A stretch of DNA of 54,693 bases from Candidatus Aegiribacteria sp. Its GTDB lineage: Bacteria > Fermentibacterota > Fermentibacteria > Fermentibacterales > JCC-6. Location: contig JAUVEU010000013.1 of assembly GCA_030594645.1 (NCBI GenBank), forward strand, positions 1 to 54,693, given 5' to 3'. A program made the translations under genes and the position numbers. Position 1 is the stretch's first letter. Each line of letters opens with the position of its first letter. Below the pieces are notes generated by a model, which did not search any database, was not told the DNA's origin, and saw only the letters and a list, made by a program, of their open reading frames with translations. This document shows, piece after piece, positions 16,878 through 24,931 of this stretch.

Positions 16878-17918
16878 ATGTTTGGAAACATTGCCATCTG
16901 CTGCGGGAGATCAAGCCAGTCTCTTGGAAACCGGATCTGTGAAATACTTGGAATAGATCCCGAACCGGTTGAGTTCATCCAGTTCTCCAATGGCAATCTC
17001 ATGGTTAATTTCACCGGTGAATCCGTTCGCGAAAAGGATGTGTTTGTCATACAGTCCGGCGAAAGGTCGATCTTCCAGGACAGGGATCGGTCTTTCGGTA
17101 AAATATCAGGTGATATCATCGAGCTTCTACAGATGATCTATGCCCTGAAAGACAGTGCCGGCAGGATAACGGCTGTAACGCCCTATTTTCCTTACGCAAG
17201 AAGCGATAAGAAAGACAAACCCAGAATACCTATATCCGCGAAGATGTCGTTTGATCTGCTTGAAGCCGTTCAGGCTGACAGGGTTCTAACCATGACCCTT
17301 CACTGCCCTCAGAGCCAGGGATTCAGTAATATCCCTGTGGACCAGCTTCATGCAGACAGTGTATTTCTGGAGAAAATATTGTCATTCGGTACAGAGAAAC
17401 TGGCCTTTGTTGCTCCGGACTCCGGAAGTATCATGAATAACGATTTTCTTGCGATGCACACGGCAAGATCAATCAGGGAGGAAGGCGGTACTCCTGATAT
17501 AATAACAGGATACGTCAAAAAGATAAGGGTTGATGATAGCGAAACTCCGCATGTAAGAACAGTTGAAGGAGTTGACGATCTCACCGGCAGAACCGTCATT
17601 ATAAACGATGATGAAACTCTTTCTGGAAAAAGCCTGGTTATGTGCGCCGATATAGTGGTTGAACGGGGAGCGGAGGACGTATATGCATTTGTTACACACG
17701 GCATTCTTTCAGGAAACGCTGTAAAGAGAATAGAAGACAGTCCTTTTACAAAACTCTTTGTCACCGATACAGTTGAGTTCGATACTGAAGCCGCTGAGAA
17801 GGTTGTGAACGGCCCTCTGAATAAGATTGAAACCCTTTCTGTTGCCAGAGTCTTTGCTGAGGCCATCAAGCGAATACATGAAGGTCGAAGCCTGAGTTCA
17901 CTCTTCCTTGGAAAATAA
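16878..17918 (+). CDS. prs: Ribose-phosphate pyrophosphokinase-like protein (divergent)
   Basis: PRPP synthetase of 346 residues, two phosphoribosyltransferase-like domains. Recognisable: QFSNGNLMVNFTGESVREKDVFVIQS, VTPYFPYARSDKKDK, RIPISAKMSFDLLEAVQADRVLTM, LHCPQSQGFSNIPVDQLHAD and FVAPDSGS. In canonical enzymes the ribose-5-phosphate/PRPP loop reads roughly DDMIDTAGT; here it reads NDDETLSGKS, so several loop residues differ, and YARQDRK is YARSDKK. It probably makes PRPP for nucleotide synthesis, but altered kinetics or a different pentose substrate are possible. SD GGAGGGG precedes ATG 16878. Confidence 0.85.
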   Translation: MFGNIAICCGRSSQSLGNRICEILGIDPEPVEFIQFSNGNLMVNFTGESVREKDVFVIQSGERSIFQDRDRSFGKISGDIIELLQMIYALKDSAGRITAVTPYFPYARSDKKDKPRIPISAKMSFDLLEAVQADRVLTMTLHCPQSQGFSNIPVDQLHADSVFLEKILSFGTEKLAFVAPDSGSIMNNDFLAMHTARSIREEGGTPDIITGYVKKIRVDDSETPHVRTVEGVDDLTGRTVIINDDETLSGKSLVMCADIVVERGAEDVYAFVTHGILSGNAVKRIEDSPFTKLFVTDTVEFDTEAAEKVVNGPLNKIETLSVARVFAEAIKRIHEGRSLSSLFLGK

Positions 17919-18021
17919 GGGGTTCTGAAAATATCATCAATAGTACGAGTGCGGTAAGGTTACTAACCGGATATCTAATTACATAGATAAAAATTCACTG
18001 CTATTTTGAAAGAGAACTGCT

Positions 18022-21018
18022 ATGGAAAATACTATAATTCTTGAAATCTATGAGAAGCGCCACGCGAAGGGTGTGGCAACCATGTGGTCTGAGAGCAGGG
18101 AAGGCTGGCCTCCCGGATTTCTGGGCGCTTCCGAGTTCACTGCTGAAAGCGTTGAGATGGAAGAGCTATCATCCGGTAAGCTCTTTACTGTACTGGCTCT
18201 GGACGGAGACCGTGTGGTGGGTTTTTGCCGCACAACACCGTACGGAGGCGAGCCGGACGCCGCATATGTGGCTCTTGTAAATGTAGTTCCGGACCTGCAC
18301 GGAAAGAAGATTGGCAAACGACTCCTTCTGGACGCTGTGGAAAGAACCGCTGAGAGGGGCTACTACAGAATTGACCTTCATACATGGCCTGCCAATCTCA
18401 AGGCTATGCCTCTTTACAAGAAGACAGGCTTCTTCTGGGTACCTGATACCATGGTCTACATGCAGAACTACATGCCTTTCCTGATAGGAAGGCCGGAGTT
18501 CAAGGAATTCCTGGATGGTGAATCATGGTACGACAGTTTCGAGCGGGAACTGGCAGTTGAACCAGATGAACAGAAAACTGCTTCGGGCAGGGAGGTATTC
18601 AAATATCGATTTGTGATCAAGGATAGATCCTTTGAGGCTGTGTTCGACAGAAGGGGAAGAATATTGTGCGGGATAAATGCCCCCGGCGTGACTGCTTCCA
18701 TCGAACGTGAAGTGGGGAAGATCTTCTTCGGCAGAGAAGTCAGCATAAATCTTGCAGGGGATTCACTGCCTGATAGAATTGATATAAAATCTCATGAGTA
18801 TCTTTCAGCTCCATCATCGGTCACGCTGGATAATGCGACTTCGGGCTTTAAAATCGTTCATGAACCGGTAGAGGTTCCTGTTCCTGAGAGAGATCGATCC
18901 CCCAGAGTATCAGCACTGATTCCCGGGAAAATCCCTGTGGAATTAGGCCTCGGGATAAGAGCTGAAGAGCCTGTATCGCTGCTTTCGCCTCCTGTCAGGA
19001 GGATCCGCCAGGGACAGGGTGTACTTGAGCTTGACCTCAAGAAACTTACTGATGCCGATTCCGTGACTGTGCTTACTTCATTGAACGGTGAAAAGCTTCA
19101 GGAACAGAAATTCAAACTTGATGAATCCGTCTTTCAACGGATCAGAATTCCTCTCCCTGAACTACCGAACGGAGTATACGAACTTGCGCTCAGATTCAAG
19201 CTGTTCGATCAATGCGGAGCCGAGGAAAAACTCATACTTGTATCCGGACCCTTTACAGGCATTCCTGAATCTAGAATCACAAGGAAATCAGCAGTGATTA
19301 TCGGCAGGGATATTTCTATTGAGGTTGCCAGCACCGGGGCATGGACGTCCGTCTGGGGGCACAGTATGGACGACAAACCATCCAATCTGGGAGGACTCAG
19401 ACTCTACGCCGGTCCGCCTTACTGGAACTCGGATCTTCCGCATCAGTTGTATGATTTCAAACTTGACGGAAATGTTGTCAAAGCAAGCACTGTCTGGTCT
19501 GCCAGACCCGGAATGGTTCATGAATGCAGTTTTTCACTTGATCCGGCAGGTTTCATCAGGGCGAGCAGTATTGTTCGGAATGGATCGGATTCAGTGCAGA
19601 AAATCAGGTTTTCGGCTGTATGGGGCGGGGGGCAGACATTTACGCCCGGAACTGACGCTATCCCTTTGAAGGAAGGTGTCTACACCGGCAGCAGAATATA
19701 CAACCAGATTCCTGACTGGACGGAAGATCTACCGAAAATAGTAGACGAACTCGGTGCGCCATGGCTGGCTTTGTCCGGCTCCGACATATCCTTGATAGCT
19801 TATTTCCCTGACTGGTCCAATCTTCGGTATGATAGACCCGAAACTGAGGAAATTCGTATTAAACCCGGTGAATGTGCTGAATCACCCGTATTGAAGCTGC
19901 TTTTCTCTGACGGCAATTTCGACTGTCTTTTCAGGAGAGCCACATCCCTTGGCTGGGAGCTTGGAGAAACGGAGAAACGATTCAGTTTTCTCAACCACAA
20001 TATTACGCCTGTCATGCGGAATGGAGCAGAAGTAAAGCTATCGCACCGCCTGCTTGGAAAGCGTAAAGCTGCCATTACTCTCGATGGTGAAGTGTTCTCC
20101 GAAGGATCTGTATCCAAAGAATCTTCCATCTCCGCTGCGATATCCGGTTCCGGCTTCAGTGAGATCGGCCTTGTGATGGCGGAAAGAAAGACCGTATATC
20201 CGGTTCTAATACTTCCCGAAACCGTTGAATCCACAAAACTTATCGAGGACGACGGGATACTTGTTCTTCAGAATGAGAGAATGAAAGCTTTTCTTGACCC
20301 TACGGAATTCGGGCATGTATTCAGCCTGAAACTGGACGATGTGGAGTTTCTCATGTCCTCTCATCCCGGCCCTTCGGACTTCGCCTGGGAGAAACCATGG
20401 TTCGGGGGAATAATACCCAGGGTAAATACTTCTGGAGAAAAACCCTTCAAACTCGACACGCTAAAGCCTGAATGGAGCAAATTCGAGCTGGAAACAAACG
20501 GTCTGGCGGAAAAAGGCTGGGAACTCAGATGGAAGATAGACCATAAGAAATACGGCTCATTGAATCTGACCTGGCGAGTCTCAATGTTCCCGGGTATTCC
20601 TGTTATCCGAACCAGGTTCTGTCCCGAGGCTCTTCACGAAACGTATCTGGGTGGAGAATTCGATGTCCGCGGTTTCCTCTCCCCAGGAGGAGAACATGAG
20701 AATGCAGTATTCTCATCAAAGATTGAACCGCTCCTTCGACAGGGAAGAAAGCATGCGGGATCGTGGTCCTTCGTCGGTGACTGGGCCAGGGTCGAGACGC
20801 CCGGAAAGGGTTTTGTCGAGGCATATTCTCTTGAAAAGGGTGTTTTCTTCTCTGAAGACTACGCTGAACATGGTTGTCATCTTTCCGTTTTTTCAACACA
20901 CGATAAAAAGAACATCGTTGAGATGCTCTGGCTGTTCGGCTCAAGCGAAAATGATGACAGGCTCTCGAAAATCTTCAGAAAACACCTTGGGGAGAAGGGG
21001 GCGCATCTTTACTCTTGA
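18022..21018 (+). CDS. GNAT acetyltransferase fused to a large beta-sandwich (carbohydrate-active-like) region
   Basis: Protein of 998 residues with no signal peptide. Residues about 1-155 form a GNAT N-acetyltransferase domain: FTVLALDGDRVVGFCRTTP strands, ALVNVVPDLHGKKIGKRLLLDAV (acetyl-CoA pyrophosphate motif A) and AMPLYKKTGFFWVP (motif B). The remaining ~840 residues have no recognised family; alternating beta-strand patterns look like Ig-like and galactose-mutarotase-type sandwiches (for example LVLQNERMKAFLDPTEFGHVFSLKLDDVEFL and the WGGG/WFGG turns), suggesting glycan or glycoconjugate recognition. Acetylation of a sugar amine with a built-in recognition module is an inference. The stop codon lies inside an 11-bp inverted repeat. 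Monocistronic. Confidence 0.6.
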   Translation: MENTIILEIYEKRHAKGVATMWSESREGWPPGFLGASEFTAESVEMEELSSGKLFTVLALDGDRVVGFCRTTPYGGEPDAAYVALVNVVPDLHGKKIGKRLLLDAVERTAERGYYRIDLHTWPANLKAMPLYKKTGFFWVPDTMVYMQNYMPFLIGRPEFKEFLDGESWYDSFERELAVEPDEQKTASGREVFKYRFVIKDRSFEAVFDRRGRILCGINAPGVTASIEREVGKIFFGREVSINLAGDSLPDRIDIKSHEYLSAPSSVTLDNATSGFKIVHEPVEVPVPERDRSPRVSALIPGKIPVELGLGIRAEEPVSLLSPPVRRIRQGQGVLELDLKKLTDADSVTVLTSLNGEKLQEQKFKLDESVFQRIRIPLPELPNGVYELALRFKLFDQCGAEEKLILVSGPFTGIPESRITRKSAVIIGRDISIEVASTGAWTSVWGHSMDDKPSNLGGLRLYAGPPYWNSDLPHQLYDFKLDGNVVKASTVWSARPGMVHECSFSLDPAGFIRASSIVRNGSDSVQKIRFSAVWGGGQTFTPGTDAIPLKEGVYTGSRIYNQIPDWTEDLPKIVDELGAPWLALSGSDISLIAYFPDWSNLRYDRPETEEIRIKPGECAESPVLKLLFSDGNFDCLFRRATSLGWELGETEKRFSFLNHNITPVMRNGAEVKLSHRLLGKRKAAITLDGEVFSEGSVSKESSISAAISGSGFSEIGLVMAERKTVYPVLILPETVESTKLIEDDGILVLQNERMKAFLDPTEFGHVFSLKLDDVEFLMSSHPGPSDFAWEKPWFGGIIPRVNTSGEKPFKLDTLKPEWSKFELETNGLAEKGWELRWKIDHKKYGSLNLTWRVSMFPGIPVIRTRFCPEALHETYLGGEFDVRGFLSPGGEHENAVFSSKIEPLLRQGRKHAGSWSFVGDWARVETPGKGFVEAYSLEKGVFFSEDYAEHGCHLSVFSTHDKKNIVEMLWLFGSSENDDRLSKIFRKHLGEKGAHLYS

Positions 21019-21112
21019 CTTTTTGCTTTCATCATTAGTAAATCTTATTAGAGATAGTTTTAATGACATGTCCGATTTTTCTCTTTTGGTATCAAGGAAA
21101 TGTCAAGAGTAA
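21009..21112. repeat. 11-bp inverted repeat spanning the GNAT fusion stop codon
   Basis: TTACTCTTGAC at 21009-21019 is exactly repeated in inverse at 21102-21112 (GTCAAGAGTAA) with an 82-bp AT-rich loop. The left arm includes the TGA of the upstream gene. Neither arm has the GC-rich stem plus T-run of a simple terminator. It may be a transcript-end structure. Confidence 0.35.
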
Positions 21113-21134
21113 GTATTTTGATCTCCTTTTTGCA

Positions 21135-21172
21135 GTGCTTATTTAATATTAAATATATATAAGTATAAGCAC
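21135..21172. terminator. AT-rich hairpin between convergent genes
   Basis: GTGCTTAT at 21135-21142 pairs with ATAAGCAC at 21165-21172; the loop is AT-rich with an AATATT palindrome. It lies just before the end of the convergent TadA gene (21179), where a bidirectional terminator is expected. The stem is weak and has no strong T-run, so confidence is limited. Confidence 0.3.
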
Positions 21173-21178
21173 AAAATG

Positions 21179-21631
21179 TTAAAATACAAGGTTTGACCCT
21201 GTTAAGCGACCCTGACGGAAGAATTTTTTAAGCAGGACGGATGACCTGTCCGCAAGGCATCCACCCTTAACATCAGGGTAGTGATTAAGGTTCGGCATCT
21301 CAAGAATATTCGTGACAGATCCAAACGCTCCGAACCTTTTATCCCAGGCACCGTAGATGATTCTCGGTATGCGGGAGATCACAGCGAGTCCCGCGCACAT
21401 AAGGCAGGGTTCAAGTGTTGTGTAAAGGGTACAATCCTCAAGTCTCCAGTCTCCCCTTGCTTCCGCGGCAGCGGTTATCACAAGATGTTCGGCATGAGAA
21501 GCCGGAAGACCTGTTTCCCTTGTTCGATTCCGATCAGAAAAGAACCTCCCCGAAGGTTCCACAAGCACAGCTCCTACAGGAACTTCTCCCGCTCCAAAAG
21601 CCTCTTCAGCCTGATCGAGAGCCAGTTCCAT
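21179..21631 (-). CDS. tadA: tRNA-specific adenosine deaminase
   Basis: Zinc deaminase: GEVPVGAVLVEPSGR, the zinc-His/catalytic Glu motif HAEHLVI and PCLMCAG (two zinc Cys) in TLEPCLMCAGLAVISRIPRIIYG. The FGAFGSVTNILEMPNLNHYPDVKGG stretch is TadA-like, pointing to A34-to-inosine editing in tRNA-Arg rather than nucleoside deamination. Homology extends upstream of ATG 21631: the ten preceding codons read IEFSIEDNKW, matching the usual pre-helix. That extended frame starts at ATA 21661, overlapping the TGA of the upstream gene as TGATA with GGAGG 8 bases before it. So the natural start appears to be a mutated or non-canonical codon. Confidence 0.85.
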   Translation of the reverse strand: MELALDQAEEAFGAGEVPVGAVLVEPSGRFFSDRNRTRETGLPASHAEHLVITAAAEARGDWRLEDCTLYTTLEPCLMCAGLAVISRIPRIIYGAWDKRFGAFGSVTNILEMPNLNHYPDVKGGCLADRSSVLLKKFFRQGRLTGSNLVF

Positions 21632-21662
21632 CCATTTATTGTCTTCAATGGAAAACTCTATA

Positions 21663-22916
21663 TCAGCTTCCTCCAGCCATTATCGCTTCGATCTCATCAG
21701 GATGCTTCGGAATGCTCTCTGAAAGCACTGTATTCTCTTTCTCTCCAATAAGAACATCGTCCTCTATTCTTATGCCGATACCTTCTTCCTCAGAATAGAA
21801 TCCGGGTTCAACAGTAAGTACCATACCCGCCTGAAGTTTATCACTGATAACGTTTTCATCATGTGTATCCAGTCCAAGATGGTGCCCGACAGGGTGATAG
21901 TAGAATGTCTTAAGGTCCTCTTCCTTTTCAATTAAGCCCTTTTTCATCAGAATCCGGGCATAAAATTCTTCAACTTCGGAGTTCCACTTCGAGTGCAGCT
22001 TCCCGGGCCGAAGGAGCCGTATGGCTTCCTCCTGAACTTCTATCACCATCAAAACAAGCTCTCGCTGTCTGTCTGTGTATTTGCCGTTCACCGGAATGGT
22101 TCTGGAAATATCCGCATTGTACAGCTGTTTCCTGGCCCCGAAATCCAGGAGTAGCATAGTTCCATCCTCTAGAGGCTGATCATTGTCGCTATAATGAAGG
22201 CATGTTGCACGGCTTCCCCCGGCAACTATTGCTGGAAACGCTGGTGTTTTCTCTCCGTTTCGCATGAATTCGTACAGCAGCTCTGCTTCAAATTCATACT
22301 CAAGCATCCCCGGTTTCAATGCTTTGAGAGCACGGGCGAAACCCTTTCTCGAAAGCTCTATTGCCTGCCGCAATAGATCCAGTTCTTCTGTATCCTTTAT
22401 CATGCGCATACGGAAGACGTTTCTGGATAGCCTGCCAAAATTCAGATGCGGGTATGCGGCGAGAAGTTCATCTGCAAACCTCAGCCTGCTGCCTTTTTCA
22501 CCTGTAACACCCGCAATTGGATAGTCCATCAGAACATTTTCTATGCCCCAGCGCTGTATGATTCGGTCAATCCATTTCTTCACGCCCGTATTGAATGAAA
22601 TGTTCTCTATTCCGCTCTTTTCCTGAGCTTCTTCTTTTGTCAGAACAGATCCAATCCATTTCGCGTGAGTTTCGTCGTAGGCATCTATGAACAAGTCTTC
22701 CCTGACGTCCATATTCTTTCTTCTGTGTATGACAAGCCAGGTTCTCGGTTGTGTTATCCCTGTCAGATAGACAAGATTCAAATTCGGGGTATAAGGATAA
22801 TGCCCGTCCGCACTGGAAGGTTTTGATGTTGAAGGGGGGAGAATCAAAGCAAATTCTTCAGGCATTTCCTTTATCAGTCGTTGTCTGCGATCCGAGTATA
22901 TCTCCGAGCTGAACAT
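21663..22916 (-). CDS. pepP: Xaa-Pro aminopeptidase (M24 family)
   Basis: Two-domain metallopeptidase of 417 residues. The N-terminal creatinase-like domain (about 1-165) contains LVYLTGITQPRTWLVIHRR. The C-terminal pita-bread domain carries the di-metal ligands: Asp in LLLDFGARKQLYNADISRT (two Asp), His in GHHLGLDTHD, Glu in LTVEPGFY and Glu in GIRIEDDVLIG. It removes N-terminal residues preceding proline, in the cytoplasm. It overlaps the TadA frame (stop TGA 21663-21665) and is preceded, 19 bases away, by the nitroreductase gene. Confidence 0.92.
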   Translation of the reverse strand: MFSSEIYSDRRQRLIKEMPEEFALILPPSTSKPSSADGHYPYTPNLNLVYLTGITQPRTWLVIHRRKNMDVREDLFIDAYDETHAKWIGSVLTKEEAQEKSGIENISFNTGVKKWIDRIIQRWGIENVLMDYPIAGVTGEKGSRLRFADELLAAYPHLNFGRLSRNVFRMRMIKDTEELDLLRQAIELSRKGFARALKALKPGMLEYEFEAELLYEFMRNGEKTPAFPAIVAGGSRATCLHYSDNDQPLEDGTMLLLDFGARKQLYNADISRTIPVNGKYTDRQRELVLMVIEVQEEAIRLLRPGKLHSKWNSEVEEFYARILMKKGLIEKEEDLKTFYYHPVGHHLGLDTHDENVISDKLQAGMVLTVEPGFYSEEEGIGIRIEDDVLIGEKENTVLSESIPKHPDEIEAIMAGGS

Positions 22917-22935
22917 TACTATCCTCCAATAAATG

Positions 22936-23505
22936 TTACTGTTTCGTCAGTATGTCTTTCAGTCTGAGTTTAGGAACATGGTGTCTGCCAAGTTCGTCTC
23001 TCCAGTATTTTATATCCTTCTGCACAGTCTCAAGAATAACTTCTTCCCCGGAAACGCCGAGGGCTATAACAAGTTGCGGTCTGTAATCCTCTGGAGTATT
23101 TACTGCTTTTGAAATAATTCCGCAATCAAAACTCATTATGATGCATGAACCGTAACCCGCTTCTCTCGCAGAGAGAACTATATAAGCCGCTGCAATTCCT
23201 ACATCTATTTTTGTATATGGTTTTTCCTCGTCCGGAGCATGAATAACTATGTAGGCTGACGGCTTCTCACCCTCTTCCGGACCTTTCCACTCATCAAGAT
23301 AGCCGGCCCATTTCAGTGCCGGAAATATCTTTTCACAATTATTCTCTGAAGTTACAACGCTGAATCGCAATAACTGAAGATTGGCCGCATTGGGGGCAAA
23401 TCTGGCTGAATCAATGAAAGTATAGATGTTTTCTCTTGAAAATCTGACATTCTGTTTGAATCGTCGAATCGATCTGGTCTCCAGTGCAAGTTCCGAAAAA
23501 CGCAT
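22936..23505 (-). CDS. Nitroreductase-family flavoprotein
   Basis: FMN-dependent oxidoreductase of about 189 residues. SELALETRSIRRFKQNVRFSRENIYTFIDSARFAPNAANLQLLRF is the hallmark N-terminus (RSIRxF, then the SA-R-aPnAaNlQ segment binding FMN). Later come DVGIAAAYIVLSAREAGYGSCIIMSFD and IALGVSGEE. Substrate unknown. ATG 23505 has AGAGAGG upstream; reading from farther upstream would run through the 98-bp palindrome. It lies 19 bases before the Xaa-Pro peptidase gene, probably one transcript. Confidence 0.85.
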   Translation of the reverse strand: MRFSELALETRSIRRFKQNVRFSRENIYTFIDSARFAPNAANLQLLRFSVVTSENNCEKIFPALKWAGYLDEWKGPEEGEKPSAYIVIHAPDEEKPYTKIDVGIAAAYIVLSAREAGYGSCIIMSFDCGIISKAVNTPEDYRPQLVIALGVSGEEVILETVQKDIKYWRDELGRHHVPKLRLKDILTKQ

Positions 23506-23517
23506 AGAATCCTCTCT

Positions 23518-23615
23518 GGGGGCCGGGCCTAACATTTTAACTTCGCCCCACGGGGACATGCACTCTACGGTGCGTGTCCCCGCATAAAAATGTTTAAATG
23601 TTAGGCCCGGCCCCC
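23518..23615. repeat. 98-bp nested palindrome (MITE/REP-like element)
   Basis: Outer arms at 23518-23541 and 23592-23615 are 24 nt long and complementary at 23 of 24 positions (GGGGGCCGGGCCTAAC...). Inside them, 23551-23563 and 23570-23582 form a second 13-bp stem (12 pairs plus one wobble) closing a 6-base loop, TCTACG. The inner stem reads CGGGGACA-C/T-GCAC, resembling the GGGGAC ends of IS200/REP-associated elements. The outer arms are much more GC-rich than their surroundings. It sits between the TldE stop and the nitroreductase start and could also terminate or process transcript. Confidence 0.75.
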
Positions 23616-23619
23616 TATT

Positions 23620-24930
23620 CTATTTAGCGGCAACACTGACGTTATCGATCAGTATCGCGGGATATTTACCCCCCGTTACTGAATCATGAAGCGTATCCTC
23701 GACATGCTCGACATTCATCAGTATCTCGTAGACATTGCCTGCAACCATTCCGTCCTTGACCCTTCCCTTGATCTCGCCATTCTCAACGTAAAATCCGGGG
23801 TTGAGTCCAACAGAAAAATCACCGTTCAGGATGTTGCCTGAATGGGCGCCTAGAACTCCGAGAATAATGACTCCTTTGTCAATACACGCGATCATCTCCT
23901 CTAAAGAAGCAGATCCGGGCGCAATCCTGCTGCATTGCAGTGAAGGTGCAGGTGGTAAAGAAATCGTCTCGCCTCCCCACATTCCGCCTCTGAATCCATT
24001 CCCCGCAGGTTTCTCGTTGAGTTTTTCAGCGTAATCAAGATTGAGGATAATATCCTTGAAAATTCCTCTGTCTATTATCGTGTGTTTCCCGGTTGGCACG
24101 CCTTCATCATCGAAATACTGCTGGGAAACGTCGTCCGGGTCGGTCGGGTCTCCATATAGTGTAAACTTTTCTGAAACGATCTGCTCTCCCCGTTTATTCT
24201 GAAGAGGAGATATTCTATTGTAGAAAGATTTGCCGGACGCAGCGGCTGAGAGTCTCCAGATAAGAGTGTACATTGAGTCAGGCATGAACATAACCTTCAT
24301 TTTTCCGGTGGGAATCTCCACTTCAGGCAAGCCTGCATTGTACATATTCACAAGATTATCTAGTTCCCCTTTCGGGAAATCCGCCGCTTTTCTGCTCATG
24401 AATATTCTGCGTACCGCAGTCTCTGTGTTGGGAAAGAGCAAGGAAGCGAACGTGTACATGAAAGAAGTTTTGCTGGAGACATCGAGTCCGCTGGTATTGA
24501 TAATCGAGAGATCAGTGATACCTCGACCGCCATGGATATCAATCTGTCCCTCAATCTTTCCATTAAGATGATCAAGTACTCTATCCGAGAACCTATGAAG
24601 ATCATGATACCCCATAGCAGCAATAGAATCGTCAGGAACCATCTGGCCGGGGATATCCGCGGGGGCTGGAAAAGAAAATCCGGCTTTCACATTCCCTTTT
24701 AGAGAATTGAGAGCGTTTTCAACGAGTTCTTCCCGGTCAAGAAGATTCTTTGTATAAGCCGTTCCTATTCTGCCATCCTTCAGCAGCCTGATCGCATATC
24801 CTGATTGAATTGATGCGGATAGATCCGTCGGAGTTCCGTTTCTCATCTCGAGAGAGCTTGAATCAGTGCGTACACTGTATACTTCTGCCTGATCCGATAC
24901 TCTTGATGCCGTTTCCAGAAGTTTTTTCAT
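23620..24930 (-). CDS. pmbA: TldE/PmbA-family modulator protein
   Basis: U62-family protein of about 436 residues that pairs with TldD. It contains SSSLEMRNGTPTDLSASIQSGYAIRLLKDGRIG, the ITDLSIINTSGLDVSSKTSF stretch, YFDDEGVPTGKHTIIDRGIF, and SLEEMIACIDKGVIILGVLGAHSGNILNGDFSVG, all TldE hallmarks. TldE lacks the HExxxH metal site and supplies the partner half of the protease channel. TldD/E processes leader peptides and modified toxins or activates unfolded substrates. The gene follows TldD with the TldD TGA within a few bases of ATG 24930 (overlapping, GGGGGTG upstream). Confidence 0.88.
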   Translation of the reverse strand: MKKLLETASRVSDQAEVYSVRTDSSSLEMRNGTPTDLSASIQSGYAIRLLKDGRIGTAYTKNLLDREELVENALNSLKGNVKAGFSFPAPADIPGQMVPDDSIAAMGYHDLHRFSDRVLDHLNGKIEGQIDIHGGRGITDLSIINTSGLDVSSKTSFMYTFASLLFPNTETAVRRIFMSRKAADFPKGELDNLVNMYNAGLPEVEIPTGKMKVMFMPDSMYTLIWRLSAAASGKSFYNRISPLQNKRGEQIVSEKFTLYGDPTDPDDVSQQYFDDEGVPTGKHTIIDRGIFKDIILNLDYAEKLNEKPAGNGFRGGMWGGETISLPPAPSLQCSRIAPGSASLEEMIACIDKGVIILGVLGAHSGNILNGDFSVGLNPGFYVENGEIKGRVKDGMVAGNVYEILMNVEHVEDTLHDSVTGGKYPAILIDNVSVAAK

Positions 24931-24931
24931 G

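Noticed and set aside
16694-17119. Minus-strand ORF of 141 codons over the PRPP synthetase start
   Set aside because: It is antisense to a well-supported PRPP synthetase and reads as low-complexity Ser/Pro-rich protein; a shadow.
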